Below, piece by piece: positions 14,899 to 20,781 of a stretch of 21,012 nt of DNA (position 1 is its first letter; the number at the start of each line of letters is the position of its first letter). The notes beneath the pieces were generated by a model. The model worked only from the letters and a program-made list of their open reading frames with translations, ran no database searches and was not told the DNA's origin. A program made the translations under genes and the position numbers. Source of the stretch: a bacterium (GTDB lineage Bacteria; SZUA-182; SZUA-191); assembly GCA_003230535.1 (NCBI GenBank), contig QIEW01000245.1:1-21012 (forward strand), given 5' to 3'.

Positions 14899-16425
14899 TC
14901 AGGCTGCCCTCAGATATCTATCCGCCCGGTGATAATCGCGTCCGGTGCGCGTGGCGCGGTATTTTATCTCGCCGCCGGAGTTTACCAGGCTGACGGCCAT
15001 CTCCAAGGCGTCCGGCCCATCGTCGTTCATCGTGCTACTGGGGAAATAAGTGAGCTGCTCCAAAAGTACATCCTGGTCGGATTGTCCGCGCCGGAAGCGG
15101 ATTATGCCCCGTTCCACCAGGGGGGAGAGCGCCGTGATACGCATCTCTTTGTTGGTGGTGTGCGTCACACCACGGAGCGGGAGATGTTGGCCGCGCTCCT
15201 GTGCCAGCCGATCGAAATCTCTGAAAAGCAGCTTCTGGAAGAGGTTGTCCTCCAGCCCCATCACGAAGGGATTGTATTCGTTGTAGCGGTTATAATGCAC
15301 CCGCAGGAACTGATCGATAGATGTTTTGCGGATGAAGGCATCCAGGATGTAGATGATCCCGTCGGCATCCTGGCCAACGGTGATAATGGCTTTAAAATCC
15401 GCCGTGTGGCCGGATTCAATGGAGGGGTCTGAGCCGCAGGTCACTCTAAGCTGCTTCCCTTTCAGTTCCTCCGGGTGGTAATAGCGATACCATTCTTCAC
15501 GGAACACCCCTTCATCGTCCTTGGGGTTCATCATGTATTCTTTTTCGAACGATACCGTCCCGATGGTGGACTTGATCAGATCGAGCGCTTCATGTGAAAA
15601 TCTTTCCGGCCAGGTGGGTACGTCATCATCCAGCGCCTTGTAAACATGCCCATGCCAGCCATCATAATCGGGATGATGCACCAGATGCGCCATCAGGCAT
15701 TTTCGCGTAGGCATGTTTCCTACAATCACCAGACAGCCTTTGGGTTCCAGGGCGGGATAGACTTCATCTTTGAGCCAGTCGAGCTGCTTAGTTACTATGT
15801 TTGGCGATCTGGCGGTCCGATTAGACTCTAAATCATCACCCAGAAAATAATCCGGACGCCATTGCCGGAATTTCAGGCCCCGCACTACCTGTCCCACACC
15901 GCGAGCCAAGACTTTCACATCGTTTTTGGTGACAAATTCCGTCTCGCCCCAGGAGCCGAAGGCTCCTTTGAACTCACCGTAATCCTGCTTAATCCTTTGG
16001 TTATGCTCCAGTTCCAGCTTGAGGAGGCTGGCTTTTTCGGCGGCTGTCTCTTCAGTCTCGGAGCCGATGATAAGGTAGTGAATGAGGCTGGAGGTTATGG
16101 CATGGAGCGGCATGGCCAGAGTGAAAAAGGTTGATTTGCCGGTGCCGCGGAAGCCGGAGATGACTTCCGGCGTAATGGCCGCCTGCGCCGGTTTCGGGCG
16201 TGACATTTCTACCCATTCCGGATGAAATTCCGCCCAGGGTGCATTGAAATGATGCGGAAGATACGTCTTGCACCACCACAGCGAATCCTTCAGCCCGCGG
16301 GCTTTGCGCTCGGCTTTGGCCGCATCACTGTCATCCGGGAAGGGTTTGGCCTCCGCCGACATCCTCTGGAGGATGGCCGCTACCCTTTTGTCATACTCGC
16401 TTATGCTTGTTTTTCTGATGGCCAC
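14899..16425 (-). CDS. Terminase large subunit, Mu gp28-like
   Basis: 508 residues. Walker A is GFRGTGKST (residues 91-99) and Walker B is the DYFLGDDLE segment (192-200). An ATPase coupling motif candidate is CLVIVGNMPT (231-240). The RNase H-like nuclease domain shows CGSDPS (Asp333), VMGLEDN (Glu392, Asp393) and NDDGPDALEMAV (Asp468/469, Asp472). The start is GTG at 16425, preceded by AGAGGTG; the stop of the preceding gene lies inside this signal. It powers packaging of DNA into the head and cuts the concatemer or flanking host DNA. All key residues look intact. Confidence 0.94.
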   Translation of the reverse strand: MAIRKTSISEYDKRVAAILQRMSAEAKPFPDDSDAAKAERKARGLKDSLWWCKTYLPHHFNAPWAEFHPEWVEMSRPKPAQAAITPEVISGFRGTGKSTFFTLAMPLHAITSSLIHYLIIGSETEETAAEKASLLKLELEHNQRIKQDYGEFKGAFGSWGETEFVTKNDVKVLARGVGQVVRGLKFRQWRPDYFLGDDLESNRTARSPNIVTKQLDWLKDEVYPALEPKGCLVIVGNMPTRKCLMAHLVHHPDYDGWHGHVYKALDDDVPTWPERFSHEALDLIKSTIGTVSFEKEYMMNPKDDEGVFREEWYRYYHPEELKGKQLRVTCGSDPSIESGHTADFKAIITVGQDADGIIYILDAFIRKTSIDQFLRVHYNRYNEYNPFVMGLEDNLFQKLLFRDFDRLAQERGQHLPLRGVTHTTNKEMRITALSPLVERGIIRFRRGQSDQDVLLEQLTYFPSSTMNDDGPDALEMAVSLVNSGGEIKYRATRTGRDYHRADRYLRAA

Positions 16426-16426
16426 A

Positions 16427-16693
16427 CTACACCTCTGCCGGGGAACGCGGAATAATTACATCCGGATCATTTTTCTCGATCTCTTTTGCCAACACATGGT
16501 ATCTGCGGACATTTGTCTTTAATTCCCTGAATTCGGCTTCTGCAGCCTCTATCTCCAGGCTGTCTAGCCCGTCATACATGAACAGATTCTGGCTGATGGA
16601 TTTACAAGAATTATCTATACGAAGTACAAGCTGTTTTAGCTCTTTCAGTTTTTCCTGTGCTAAACCTTTTTTCATCAGGTCAAGTTTGCCCAT
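16427..16693 (-). CDS. Conserved-looking helical phage protein, function unknown
   Basis: 88 residues, all predicted helical (KGLAQEKLKELKQLVLRID, then SLEIEAAEAEFRELKTNVRRY). It sits between the small and large terminase genes, overlapping the former by 14 nt and ending 1 nt before the latter's start. This is the place of Mu gp26/27-type accessory packaging genes. I do not recognise a family. Two Cys/metal motifs are absent. Position suggests a terminase accessory. Confidence 0.75.
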   Translation of the reverse strand: MGKLDLMKKGLAQEKLKELKQLVLRIDNSCKSISQNLFMYDGLDSLEIEAAEAEFRELKTNVRRYHVLAKEIEKNDPDVIIPRSPAEV

Positions 16694-17135
16694 CGGCCTT
16701 ACTCCTCATGTGCTCGAAAAATGCCGGTAAATATGGCGATACGGCAACATAGGCGTCCATATTTTTTTTCTGTAGCCACCCGGTGAACTCGTCCATCACC
16801 AACAAGGTAGCCCCTAACGGGTCGCGCTTGGTGCGGATACGATCAATAGCTGCCGAAAGTTTCGATATCTGATCCACCAATTTCCCGGCATCGTCATTAG
16901 GATCCAGTTCTTCAAGCTGTTTGGATTTTTTATCCAGCGCTCTCTGTAGCCGCTCGATGGTGGAGATTTTCTGCTGCCGCAACTTGGCTCTTTCCTTCTC
17001 CCAATCGCCGTAATCCTTCCACTTGGAAAGCGTGGGCAGAGATACGCCCAGCTGCGCCTTGATCTTCTCGAACGTTTTGCCCGCCAGATACATCTGCCTG
17101 GCGGGCCCATAGTAGGTGTCGAATTTTCCGCTCAT
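16680..17135 (-). CDS. Terminase small subunit-like protein (DUF1804/Mu gp27 type)
   Basis: 151 residues. An N-terminal helix-turn-helix (YYGPARQMYLAGKTFEKIKA, LGVSLPTLSKWKDYGDWEKER, residues about 8-48) is followed by a coiled coil (about 50-105) and a short C-terminal region. This arrangement fits small terminases of Mu-like phages, which recognise the packaging site. The start overlaps the previous stop (ATGA), with AAGGA just upstream. It lies just upstream of the large terminase with one small gene between. Confidence 0.8.
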   Translation of the reverse strand: MSGKFDTYYGPARQMYLAGKTFEKIKAQLGVSLPTLSKWKDYGDWEKERAKLRQQKISTIERLQRALDKKSKQLEELDPNDDAGKLVDQISKLSAAIDRIRTKRDPLGATLLVMDEFTGWLQKKNMDAYVAVSPYLPAFFEHMRSKADGQT

Positions 17136-17410
17136 GTCCTTAAAATGAATCCTAATACGGCTATAATGACGATACAGACCAGGCCGCCCATCCAGGTCTG
17201 CTTGAATTTTCCGTTTATCTCAGCCACAACGATCTCCAGCTGATTTACCCGTTTGTTCAGGCTCTTTAGGGTTTCTGCGATGTTGACGTTGAGCCGTTTC
17301 TGTTCAGCCATATTCGCCTTCACTACTACTTCAAGGGTGCTAAATTTGTTCTCCAGGCGATAGAGACACTCCCGGGTTGAGACCGGCTTTCCTTCCTGTT
17401 CAGGAGACAT
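17132..17410 (-). CDS. XhlA-like coiled-coil protein with C-terminal membrane anchor
   Basis: 92 residues. Residues about 14-68 form an amphipathic coiled coil (LENKFSTLEVVVKANMAEQK, LNKRVNQLEIVVAEING) and residues 72-91 a single transmembrane helix. This is the layout of XhlA/haemolysin-like lysis proteins and of Mu gp25-type (DUF2730) proteins. Its ATG overlaps the stop of the CXXCH gene (TAATG). It probably assists holin function or links membrane and cell wall during lysis. Confidence 0.7.
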   Translation of the reverse strand: MSPEQEGKPVSTRECLYRLENKFSTLEVVVKANMAEQKRLNVNIAETLKSLNKRVNQLEIVVAEINGKFKQTWMGGLVCIVIIAVLGFILRT

Positions 17411-17784
17411 TAAATGCCCTCGGATACAGGGTTAACCGGCTTCTGCTCCGGAAAAGCCTCATCTGTGCCATTATAATGACAAGTAAGACATGTCTGAGCA
17501 ATATTCCAAATCCTGTGTTCAGGAACCGCCCGGAAGTCAGCGAAGTCTGAACGCCTGAAAAAGGTTATTGGATTAAGGTCGCTTAGCGTCACTTCGCTAG
17601 GGCTAATCGCCGGATCATCCGATAATCCAACATGGCATTCTATGCACCGCTTTCGCACAGCTTCTATGTGTTCCGGTTCTCCGATGAATGTCCTGACGTC
17701 TGAGGTTTCGCCTATAGTTCCTACAAGCCCGCCACCGCCAAAGATCACAGCTACTGCAATCGCAATCCATTCCAATGGTTCCAT
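17410..17784 (-). CDS. Membrane-anchored protein with two CXXCH motifs, cytochrome c-like
   Basis: 124 residues. An N-terminal hydrophobic helix (residues 6-23, ending in GGGG) could serve as signal anchor, leaving the rest outside the cytoplasmic membrane. The body has two c-type haem motifs: CIECH (Cys47, Cys50, His51) and CLTCH (Cys99, Cys102, His103), plus His39 and His90 as possible distal ligands. There are no other cysteines. It sits between the holin-like gene (3 nt upstream, sharing the AAAGGAAA ribosome-binding site with its stop) and the XhlA-like gene, with which it overlaps, so it is an integral part of the lysis operon. I know of no standard Mu gene like it. An alternative is a zinc-binding exported protein. 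The haem call is inferred from motif and topology. Confidence 0.65.
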   Translation of the reverse strand: MEPLEWIAIAVAVIFGGGGLVGTIGETSDVRTFIGEPEHIEAVRKRCIECHVGLSDDPAISPSEVTLSDLNPITFFRRSDFADFRAVPEHRIWNIAQTCLTCHYNGTDEAFPEQKPVNPVSEGI

Positions 17785-17787
17785 CTT

Positions 17788-17976
17788 CTATTTCCTTTCT
17801 TGTTCAGGGCGTTTTTCCCTAGAATTAAAATAAAAAGCCATTATAGATCCGGCGATACCAATAAATGTTTCCGCCTGAATTAGCTTTCCGAAAAAGCCCG
17901 CCACAATCGCCAGGCCAAAAACCCAAGCTAAGCCTGGGCGAACCGATTTGCGTAGAAAATCAATTATATTTTCCAT
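17788..17976 (-). CDS. Holin-like small membrane protein
   Basis: 62 residues with two hydrophobic segments (about 16-32 and 36-51), an amphipathic N-terminus (MENIIDFLRKSVRPG) and a highly charged C-terminal tail (NSREKRPEQERK). Size, topology and position directly after the endolysin fit a class II-like holin. GAGGG precedes the ATG. It would permeabilise the inner membrane to release the endolysin. No family signature beyond topology, so the role is inferred from context. Confidence 0.7.
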   Translation of the reverse strand: MENIIDFLRKSVRPGLAWVFGLAIVAGFFGKLIQAETFIGIAGSIMAFYFNSREKRPEQERK

Positions 17977-17986
17977 ATTTCATCCC

Positions 17987-18385
17987 TCATGATAAAACCT
18001 GTAAATGCAGGTGCATTCCGTTTCCGGCGCTATGGATGATGGCCGTGTGCATCTCCGGCCGCTCCGGATCATACGGCCAGGCACTGGCTATGTATCGCAG
18101 CAGCTCCGCTGTTTGTGCGGCCATGAAATCCCTGCTCCTGATATCACAGCCCCGCCCGAATTCATGTACCGACCTCCAGGGTTTCTTCCAGTATTCAGGG
18201 TTGGAGCCATAAATTGCATCCTGCTCCTCTTGTGTGCGCAACAGGTCGGTGATTAGGATGGGCTTGCCATACTTTCTGCCGACATAGAAAGCCACATCCA
18301 GGACTAAGCCCCGCAGGTGCGGCGATACCAAGGGAAACTCTTCCGACTGGCGGTTGGTTTTGAAATGAATCTCAAGCTCATCCAT
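17987..18385 (-). CDS. M15-type peptidoglycan peptidase (endolysin)
   Basis: 132 residues from ATG 18385 (a TTG at 18391 would add two residues). Zinc-peptidase motifs are clear: SVHEFGRGCD with His74 and Asp81, and the C-terminal MHLHLQ with His125/His127. This fits M15 D-Ala-D-Ala carboxypeptidase/L-Ala-D-Glu endopeptidase lysins, which cut peptidoglycan stem peptides. No signal peptide, so export would depend on the neighbouring holin. In Mu the same place is held by a glycosidase (Lys), so this is a non-homologous replacement. No strong ribosome-binding site is present; a palindromic element ends 11 nt before the start. Confidence 0.85.
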   Translation of the reverse strand: MDELEIHFKTNRQSEEFPLVSPHLRGLVLDVAFYVGRKYGKPILITDLLRTQEEQDAIYGSNPEYWKKPWRSVHEFGRGCDIRSRDFMAAQTAELLRYIASAWPYDPERPEMHTAIIHSAGNGMHLHLQVLS

Positions 18386-18391
18386 GAACAA

Positions 18392-18566
18392 CTTAGTGGT
18401 TCCAGGTTTTACCTGGTTTTTTATAGGGGAGGGAGAACAGAAGCGCTAAGAGGGGCGCTGATATGGCTCCCCCTCCCCCGGGCTAAGGAGGTCTACTGTA
18501 AGCTTACCTTATTGGAAAAATTCTGGTGCGGTTAAATCGGCTAAATCTTTACGGCGGGGTATTTTT
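18392..18566 (-). promoter_or_regulatory. Non-coding gap, candidate late promoter region
   Basis: The only non-coding gap over 150 bp in the window without one of the TTAACCGC repeats. It separates the early/accessory block from the lysis genes, where Mu has a late promoter (Plys). It contains a perfect 10-bp palindrome GTAAGCTTAC (18498-18507), a purine-rich G stretch (18470-18480 region on the minus strand) and copy A of the CCAGGT element. I see no convincing sigma-70 -35/-10 pair. Promoter role is inferred from position only. Confidence 0.3.
18396..18418. repeat. CCAGGT palindromic element, copy A (before endolysin)
   Basis: Core CCAGGTTTTACCTGG (18402-18416), a perfect 6-bp inverted repeat around TTT. 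It differs from copy B at three of 23 positions. The two changed flank bases are both transitions. It ends about 11 nt upstream of the endolysin ATG. Confidence 0.75.
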
Positions 18567-18755
18567 TTATTTTCCTGGTGTTTCTCTGAAGAGATCTACG
18601 GAGGATTTGTAGATACGAATGGTGCGGCGATTGCGGTTTTGTTTCTCCATCCCTTGCAAAATCCCCTCATCGAACCAGCGCCTAACAGTATCGTCACTTA
18701 CGGCCAGTATCCTGGCTACGGTGGTGGTGCGCATAAGAATGTCTTTTTCTTCCAT
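18567..18755 (-). CDS. Small helix-turn-helix DNA-binding protein (MerR/excisionase type)
   Basis: 62 residues from ATG 18755; an alternative GTG start at 18776 lies inside the adjacent repeat and is less likely. The core RTTTVARILAVSDDTVRRWFDEGIL, followed by NRNRRTIRIYKSSVDLF, is a winged-helix HTH_17-type domain. It is the last gene before the late region, the place held by Mor/C activators in Mu, but it belongs to another family. It may therefore control late genes or act as an excisionase-like or transposition accessory factor. Function inferred. Confidence 0.75.
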   Translation of the reverse strand: MEEKDILMRTTTVARILAVSDDTVRRWFDEGILQGMEKQNRNRRTIRIYKSSVDLFRETPGK

Positions 18756-18769
18756 TTTTAAATTCCCAA

Positions 18770-18850
18770 TTTTCACCGCAGAGAGCGCAAAGGTACGCGG
18801 AGAATTTTTATTCCTCTCTGTGTCCCTCTGCGTTCTCAGCGGTTAATTTA
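18770..18850. repeat. TTAACCGC-type inverted repeat, copy 2
   Basis: Left arm CACCGCAGAGAGCGCAAAGG (18774 onward) and right arm TCCCTCTGCGTTCTCAGCGG (18822-18842) pair over most of their length; the right outer end is TTAACCGC in reverse complement. The inner loop is very short here. The last 13 codons and the stop of the 202-residue gene lie in the right arm and centre, and the GTG alternative start of the HTH gene lies in the left arm. Confidence 0.85.
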
Positions 18851-19416
18851 TTCGAAAATTTCTCCCCATACTGGGCAAAGGCTGTCTCCCTTAGCACTTC
18901 AGGCGTCCAGGTGCGGGCTACCGGGTATTTCCGTCTAATTTCGGCTTCGATCCGCCGTAATTCCCGCTCCTTTTCTGCCTCCGTGATACCAGCCAGCAGC
19001 TGCTCTAATTGATGCTCCATAGCGTCTTTGGGATTATCTATCGGTTCCGTTTCAGGGTTCCTAAGCTTTGGGTTATCCGTCTTTTGCGGCGGGGCGCTTG
19101 GGATATTCAGCCTGCCATATTTTTGTTTGAATCCCTTGTTCCGACGCTTGATAACTTCAGGCGTTAGTTCCAAAAGCTCCTGAACACGTTGGCGGCTCCG
19201 CAAGATTTGTTTGTCCAGGTCAACATACTCAAAATAAAGGTTAAATTTCAGTTTTGACAGTTGATAGATAGCCGTCTTTAGTTCCTCAACCGTAAACTCC
19301 TTGAGCCTTGTTTCGATTTTTGCATGCCTGGCAGGTACAAGCTTGTATTGCGTCGGGCTTTTGCCGAACGTTTCGCAGTAATATTTATAAACTTCAACAA
19401 CATGGCTTGGACTCAT
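18808..19416 (-). CDS. Phage replication-protein-like (phg_2220_C/DnaD-related) protein
   Basis: 202 residues from ATG 19416, preceded by AAGGAGATTACG; a longer frame from 19506 lacks such a signal. The N-terminal ~85 residues (HVVEVYKYYCETFGKSP, ARHAKIETRLKEFTVEELKT, FEYVDLDKQILRSRQRVQEL) resemble the conserved C-terminal domain of phage replisome organizers, in which 'G.......R...I..RL.EFTVE.L..AI' recurs. The rest is charged and poorly structured, with a helix at about 135-165. The last 13 residues (KLTAENAEGHREE) are encoded by an inverted repeat and look acquired. Its exact role in a Mu-like phage is unclear. Confidence 0.55.
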   Translation of the reverse strand: MSPSHVVEVYKYYCETFGKSPTQYKLVPARHAKIETRLKEFTVEELKTAIYQLSKLKFNLYFEYVDLDKQILRSRQRVQELLELTPEVIKRRNKGFKQKYGRLNIPSAPPQKTDNPKLRNPETEPIDNPKDAMEHQLEQLLAGITEAEKERELRRIEAEIRRKYPVARTWTPEVLRETAFAQYGEKFSNKLTAENAEGHREE

Positions 19417-19598
19417 CGTAATCTCCTTAAACACAAAAGGCAGGTTGTATTGTTCGGGTTGGCCCAAGTAACCACGTTGCGTTTTTTCTGCAACCCGCGA
19501 CCGCACACCGAGAATATTTTTTCCTCGAACATTCCATACTCCCTTAATAGGTGAGTTTTGCCCTTTCTCACTAAAATTAAAGCCGTTCTTGTCACCAT
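19413..19598 (-). CDS. Small protein of unknown function (61 residues)
   Basis: The ATG has an excellent GGAGG 7 nt upstream, and its stop overlaps the start of the next gene as ATGA. Both argue it is translated. The product is basic, with a hydrophobic start (MVTRTALILVRKGKTHLL) and a C-terminal Cys-containing segment (NNTTCLLCLRRLR, a CXXC). I recognise no family. It may be a small regulatory or zinc-binding protein. Confidence 0.55.
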   Translation of the reverse strand: MVTRTALILVRKGKTHLLREYGMFEEKIFSVCGRGLQKKRNVVTWANPNNTTCLLCLRRLR

Positions 19599-19600
19599 GT

Positions 19601-19846
19601 TTACCTCCTAAGCCATATCAAAATTAACAACAGACTGGTATTCGCCAGCCCGATCCAGTTCGACACAATATAGACCAGATTAAAGATATGATATGAATAT
19701 ATCTGGAGGCAGATCAGGCCGAGCCACACCAGGAATACGAACACCGGCGACAGCGCCGCTGTCCGCCTGGTGGATAGCACCCGGTAGATCTGCGGCCAAT
19801 ATGAACACTGAACTAGAATGATGCCGATGTAGCCTAATGTCTTCAT
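19601..19846 (-). CDS. SemiSWEET / PQ-loop-like three-helix membrane protein
   Basis: 81 residues from ATG 19846, chosen because GAGGA is 6 nt upstream of it and too close to the ATG at 19852. It has three hydrophobic helices (about 3-22, 33-52, 58-79). The first ends in CSYWPQIYRVLSTRRTAALS, with the Pro18-Gln19 pair and the basic loop that define the PQ-loop/SemiSWEET family, and the third has NWIGLANTS with the conserved Asn. Bacterial SemiSWEETs are 85-100 residues and dimerise to carry sugars. The gene lies in an accessory block and shares its ribosome-binding site with the stop of the upstream gene. Substrate unknown; a holin-like alternative cannot be excluded. Confidence 0.6.
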   Translation of the reverse strand: MKTLGYIGIILVQCSYWPQIYRVLSTRRTAALSPVFVFLVWLGLICLQIYSYHIFNLVYIVSNWIGLANTSLLLILIWLRR

Positions 19847-19855
19847 GTTCATTCC

Positions 19856-20059
19856 TCACTGAAGGTCGGCAGATACATGGTGAATGTTCACACCGGCAGC
19901 TTTAGCCAGCTGGAGTTCTTCTACTATCCGCACGCCTTGGTCGCACCTTTGGCAGCCATCGGCATTGAATGCCTGATATGCCATGCATTGCCGCTTGGCC
20001 ATCCGGCCGAAATAGCGTCCACAGATGAAAAATGGATCATAATTTATCTGCTTTTTCAT
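19856..20059 (-). CDS. Small four-cysteine protein, possible zinc finger
   Basis: 67 residues with Cys13, Cys25, Cys36 and Cys39 (FICGRYFGRM, RQCMAYQAF, GCQRCDQG), a spacing that could bind one zinc ion. The C-terminus is a helix (RIVEELQLAKAAGVNIHH). It overlaps the end of gemA by 23 nt and has a GGGGAA sequence before its ATG. I do not recognise the family. Mu encodes a zinc-finger RNA-binding regulator (Com) elsewhere, but no sequence similarity is evident. Confidence 0.6.
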   Translation of the reverse strand: MKKQINYDPFFICGRYFGRMAKRQCMAYQAFNADGCQRCDQGVRIVEELQLAKAAGVNIHHVSADLQ

Positions 20060-20516
20060 GACGTTCCCCGCGGCCTCCGGCCAGAATAGCCTTTAGGGTT
20101 TCTATTAAGCGGCTGGCCTCCTTTTTTGTCAGCAAGTGGATTTTTTTGGGTTTCCCTCGGGTAATTCGCTTGGCAATAAATCCGCTCAATCTATCAGGGT
20201 TGGTATGCCACCCCAAACATTCCTCCAACTCCTGGATCTTCAGCTTTTGGTTGGTAGTAGTCAGCCAGATGACGTTGCTATCTTCCGGCCGGGGTTTTGT
20301 CCGTTTCCGGCGCGGATATTTAGGTTTGTAGCCGAGTTGTTTTAGGTGTCCATACAGCTTTTCTGCCTGGGCATAGGAAAGTTCCGTACAGCTTTTTGCC
20401 TTGAATTGCATCCACAGAACGTCACGGTATCGCTCATCTCCTTGTTTTGTTATTAGCCCCAATGCTTGAGCGGCAATATGTATTTTAGCTTTCTGAGTGT
20501 TATCACAAAATCTCAT
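20037..20516 (-). CDS. gemA: GemA-like protein (Mu gp16, DUF1018)
   Basis: 159 residues, close to Mu gp16/GemA. The N-terminus KAKIHIAAQALGLITKQGDERYRDVLW is the family signature; the protein has a middle basic linker (PKYPRRKRTKPRPED) and a C-terminal helix-rich part with LSGFIAKRITRGKPKKIHLL. In Mu, GemA affects host DNA supercoiling and gene expression during the early phase. GGAGG precedes the ATG. Its position at the end of the early region, just upstream of accessory genes, agrees. Confidence 0.85.
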   Translation of the reverse strand: MRFCDNTQKAKIHIAAQALGLITKQGDERYRDVLWMQFKAKSCTELSYAQAEKLYGHLKQLGYKPKYPRRKRTKPRPEDSNVIWLTTTNQKLKIQELEECLGWHTNPDRLSGFIAKRITRGKPKKIHLLTKKEASRLIETLKAILAGGRGERHEKADKL

Positions 20517-20535
20517 CTTTGCCTCCTTATTCTTC

Positions 20536-20627
20536 TTTTAACCACTGAGTGCACAGAGGTGCACAGAGAAAACATTGAAACATTTCTACTTTTTTCTCTG
20601 TGGTCTCCGTGTTCTCTGTGGTTTATT
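20536..20627. repeat. TTAACC-type inverted repeat, copy 3
   Basis: Left arm TTTAACCACTGAGTGCACAG (from 20536) and a right arm whose reverse complement begins AATAAACCACAGAGAACACGG (about 20607-20627). The arms share the CACAGAG motif repeated at about 10-bp intervals, as in copies 1 and 2, but with CCAC instead of CCGC, so this copy is a sequence variant. It fills the 112-bp gap between the 50-residue ORF (stop 20629) and gemA (start 20516). Confidence 0.8.
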
Positions 20628-20628
20628 C

Positions 20629-20781
20629 CTATCTTCTTCCATTTCCCCATCGCCAAAGCCTTACCAGGAACGGGCAATTTGGATTCCTGGGGATGCAATA
20701 GCTCCACAGCTTACCTCTTGATATCTTTATCAGTTTGCCGTTAGGATTTTTCCGGCAGTAATACGCCAGCGCCCTTTTCAT
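20629..20781 (-). CDS. Small basic protein (50 residues), function unknown
   Basis: Starts with an ATGA overlap on the previous small gene, which supports translation by coupling. The product is very basic with Trp and three Cys (Cys9, Cys29, Cys36): MKRALAYYCRKNPNGKLIKI, then GKLWSYCIPRNPNCPFL. It ends just 1 nt before the third inverted repeat. No family recognised. It could be a remnant or a small nucleic-acid-binding protein. Confidence 0.45.
   Translation of the reverse strand: MKRALAYYCRKNPNGKLIKISRGKLWSYCIPRNPNCPFLVRLWRWGNGRR

Noticed and set aside
14815-15432. 205-codon plus-strand open frame opposite terminase
   Set aside because: It lies antisense to the conserved nuclease domain of terminase; composition is that of a shadow frame.
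19413-19506. Longer N-terminus for the replication-like protein starting at 19506
   Set aside because: The upstream 30 codons overlap the well-signalled 61-residue gene, and AAGGAG sits directly before ATG 19416.
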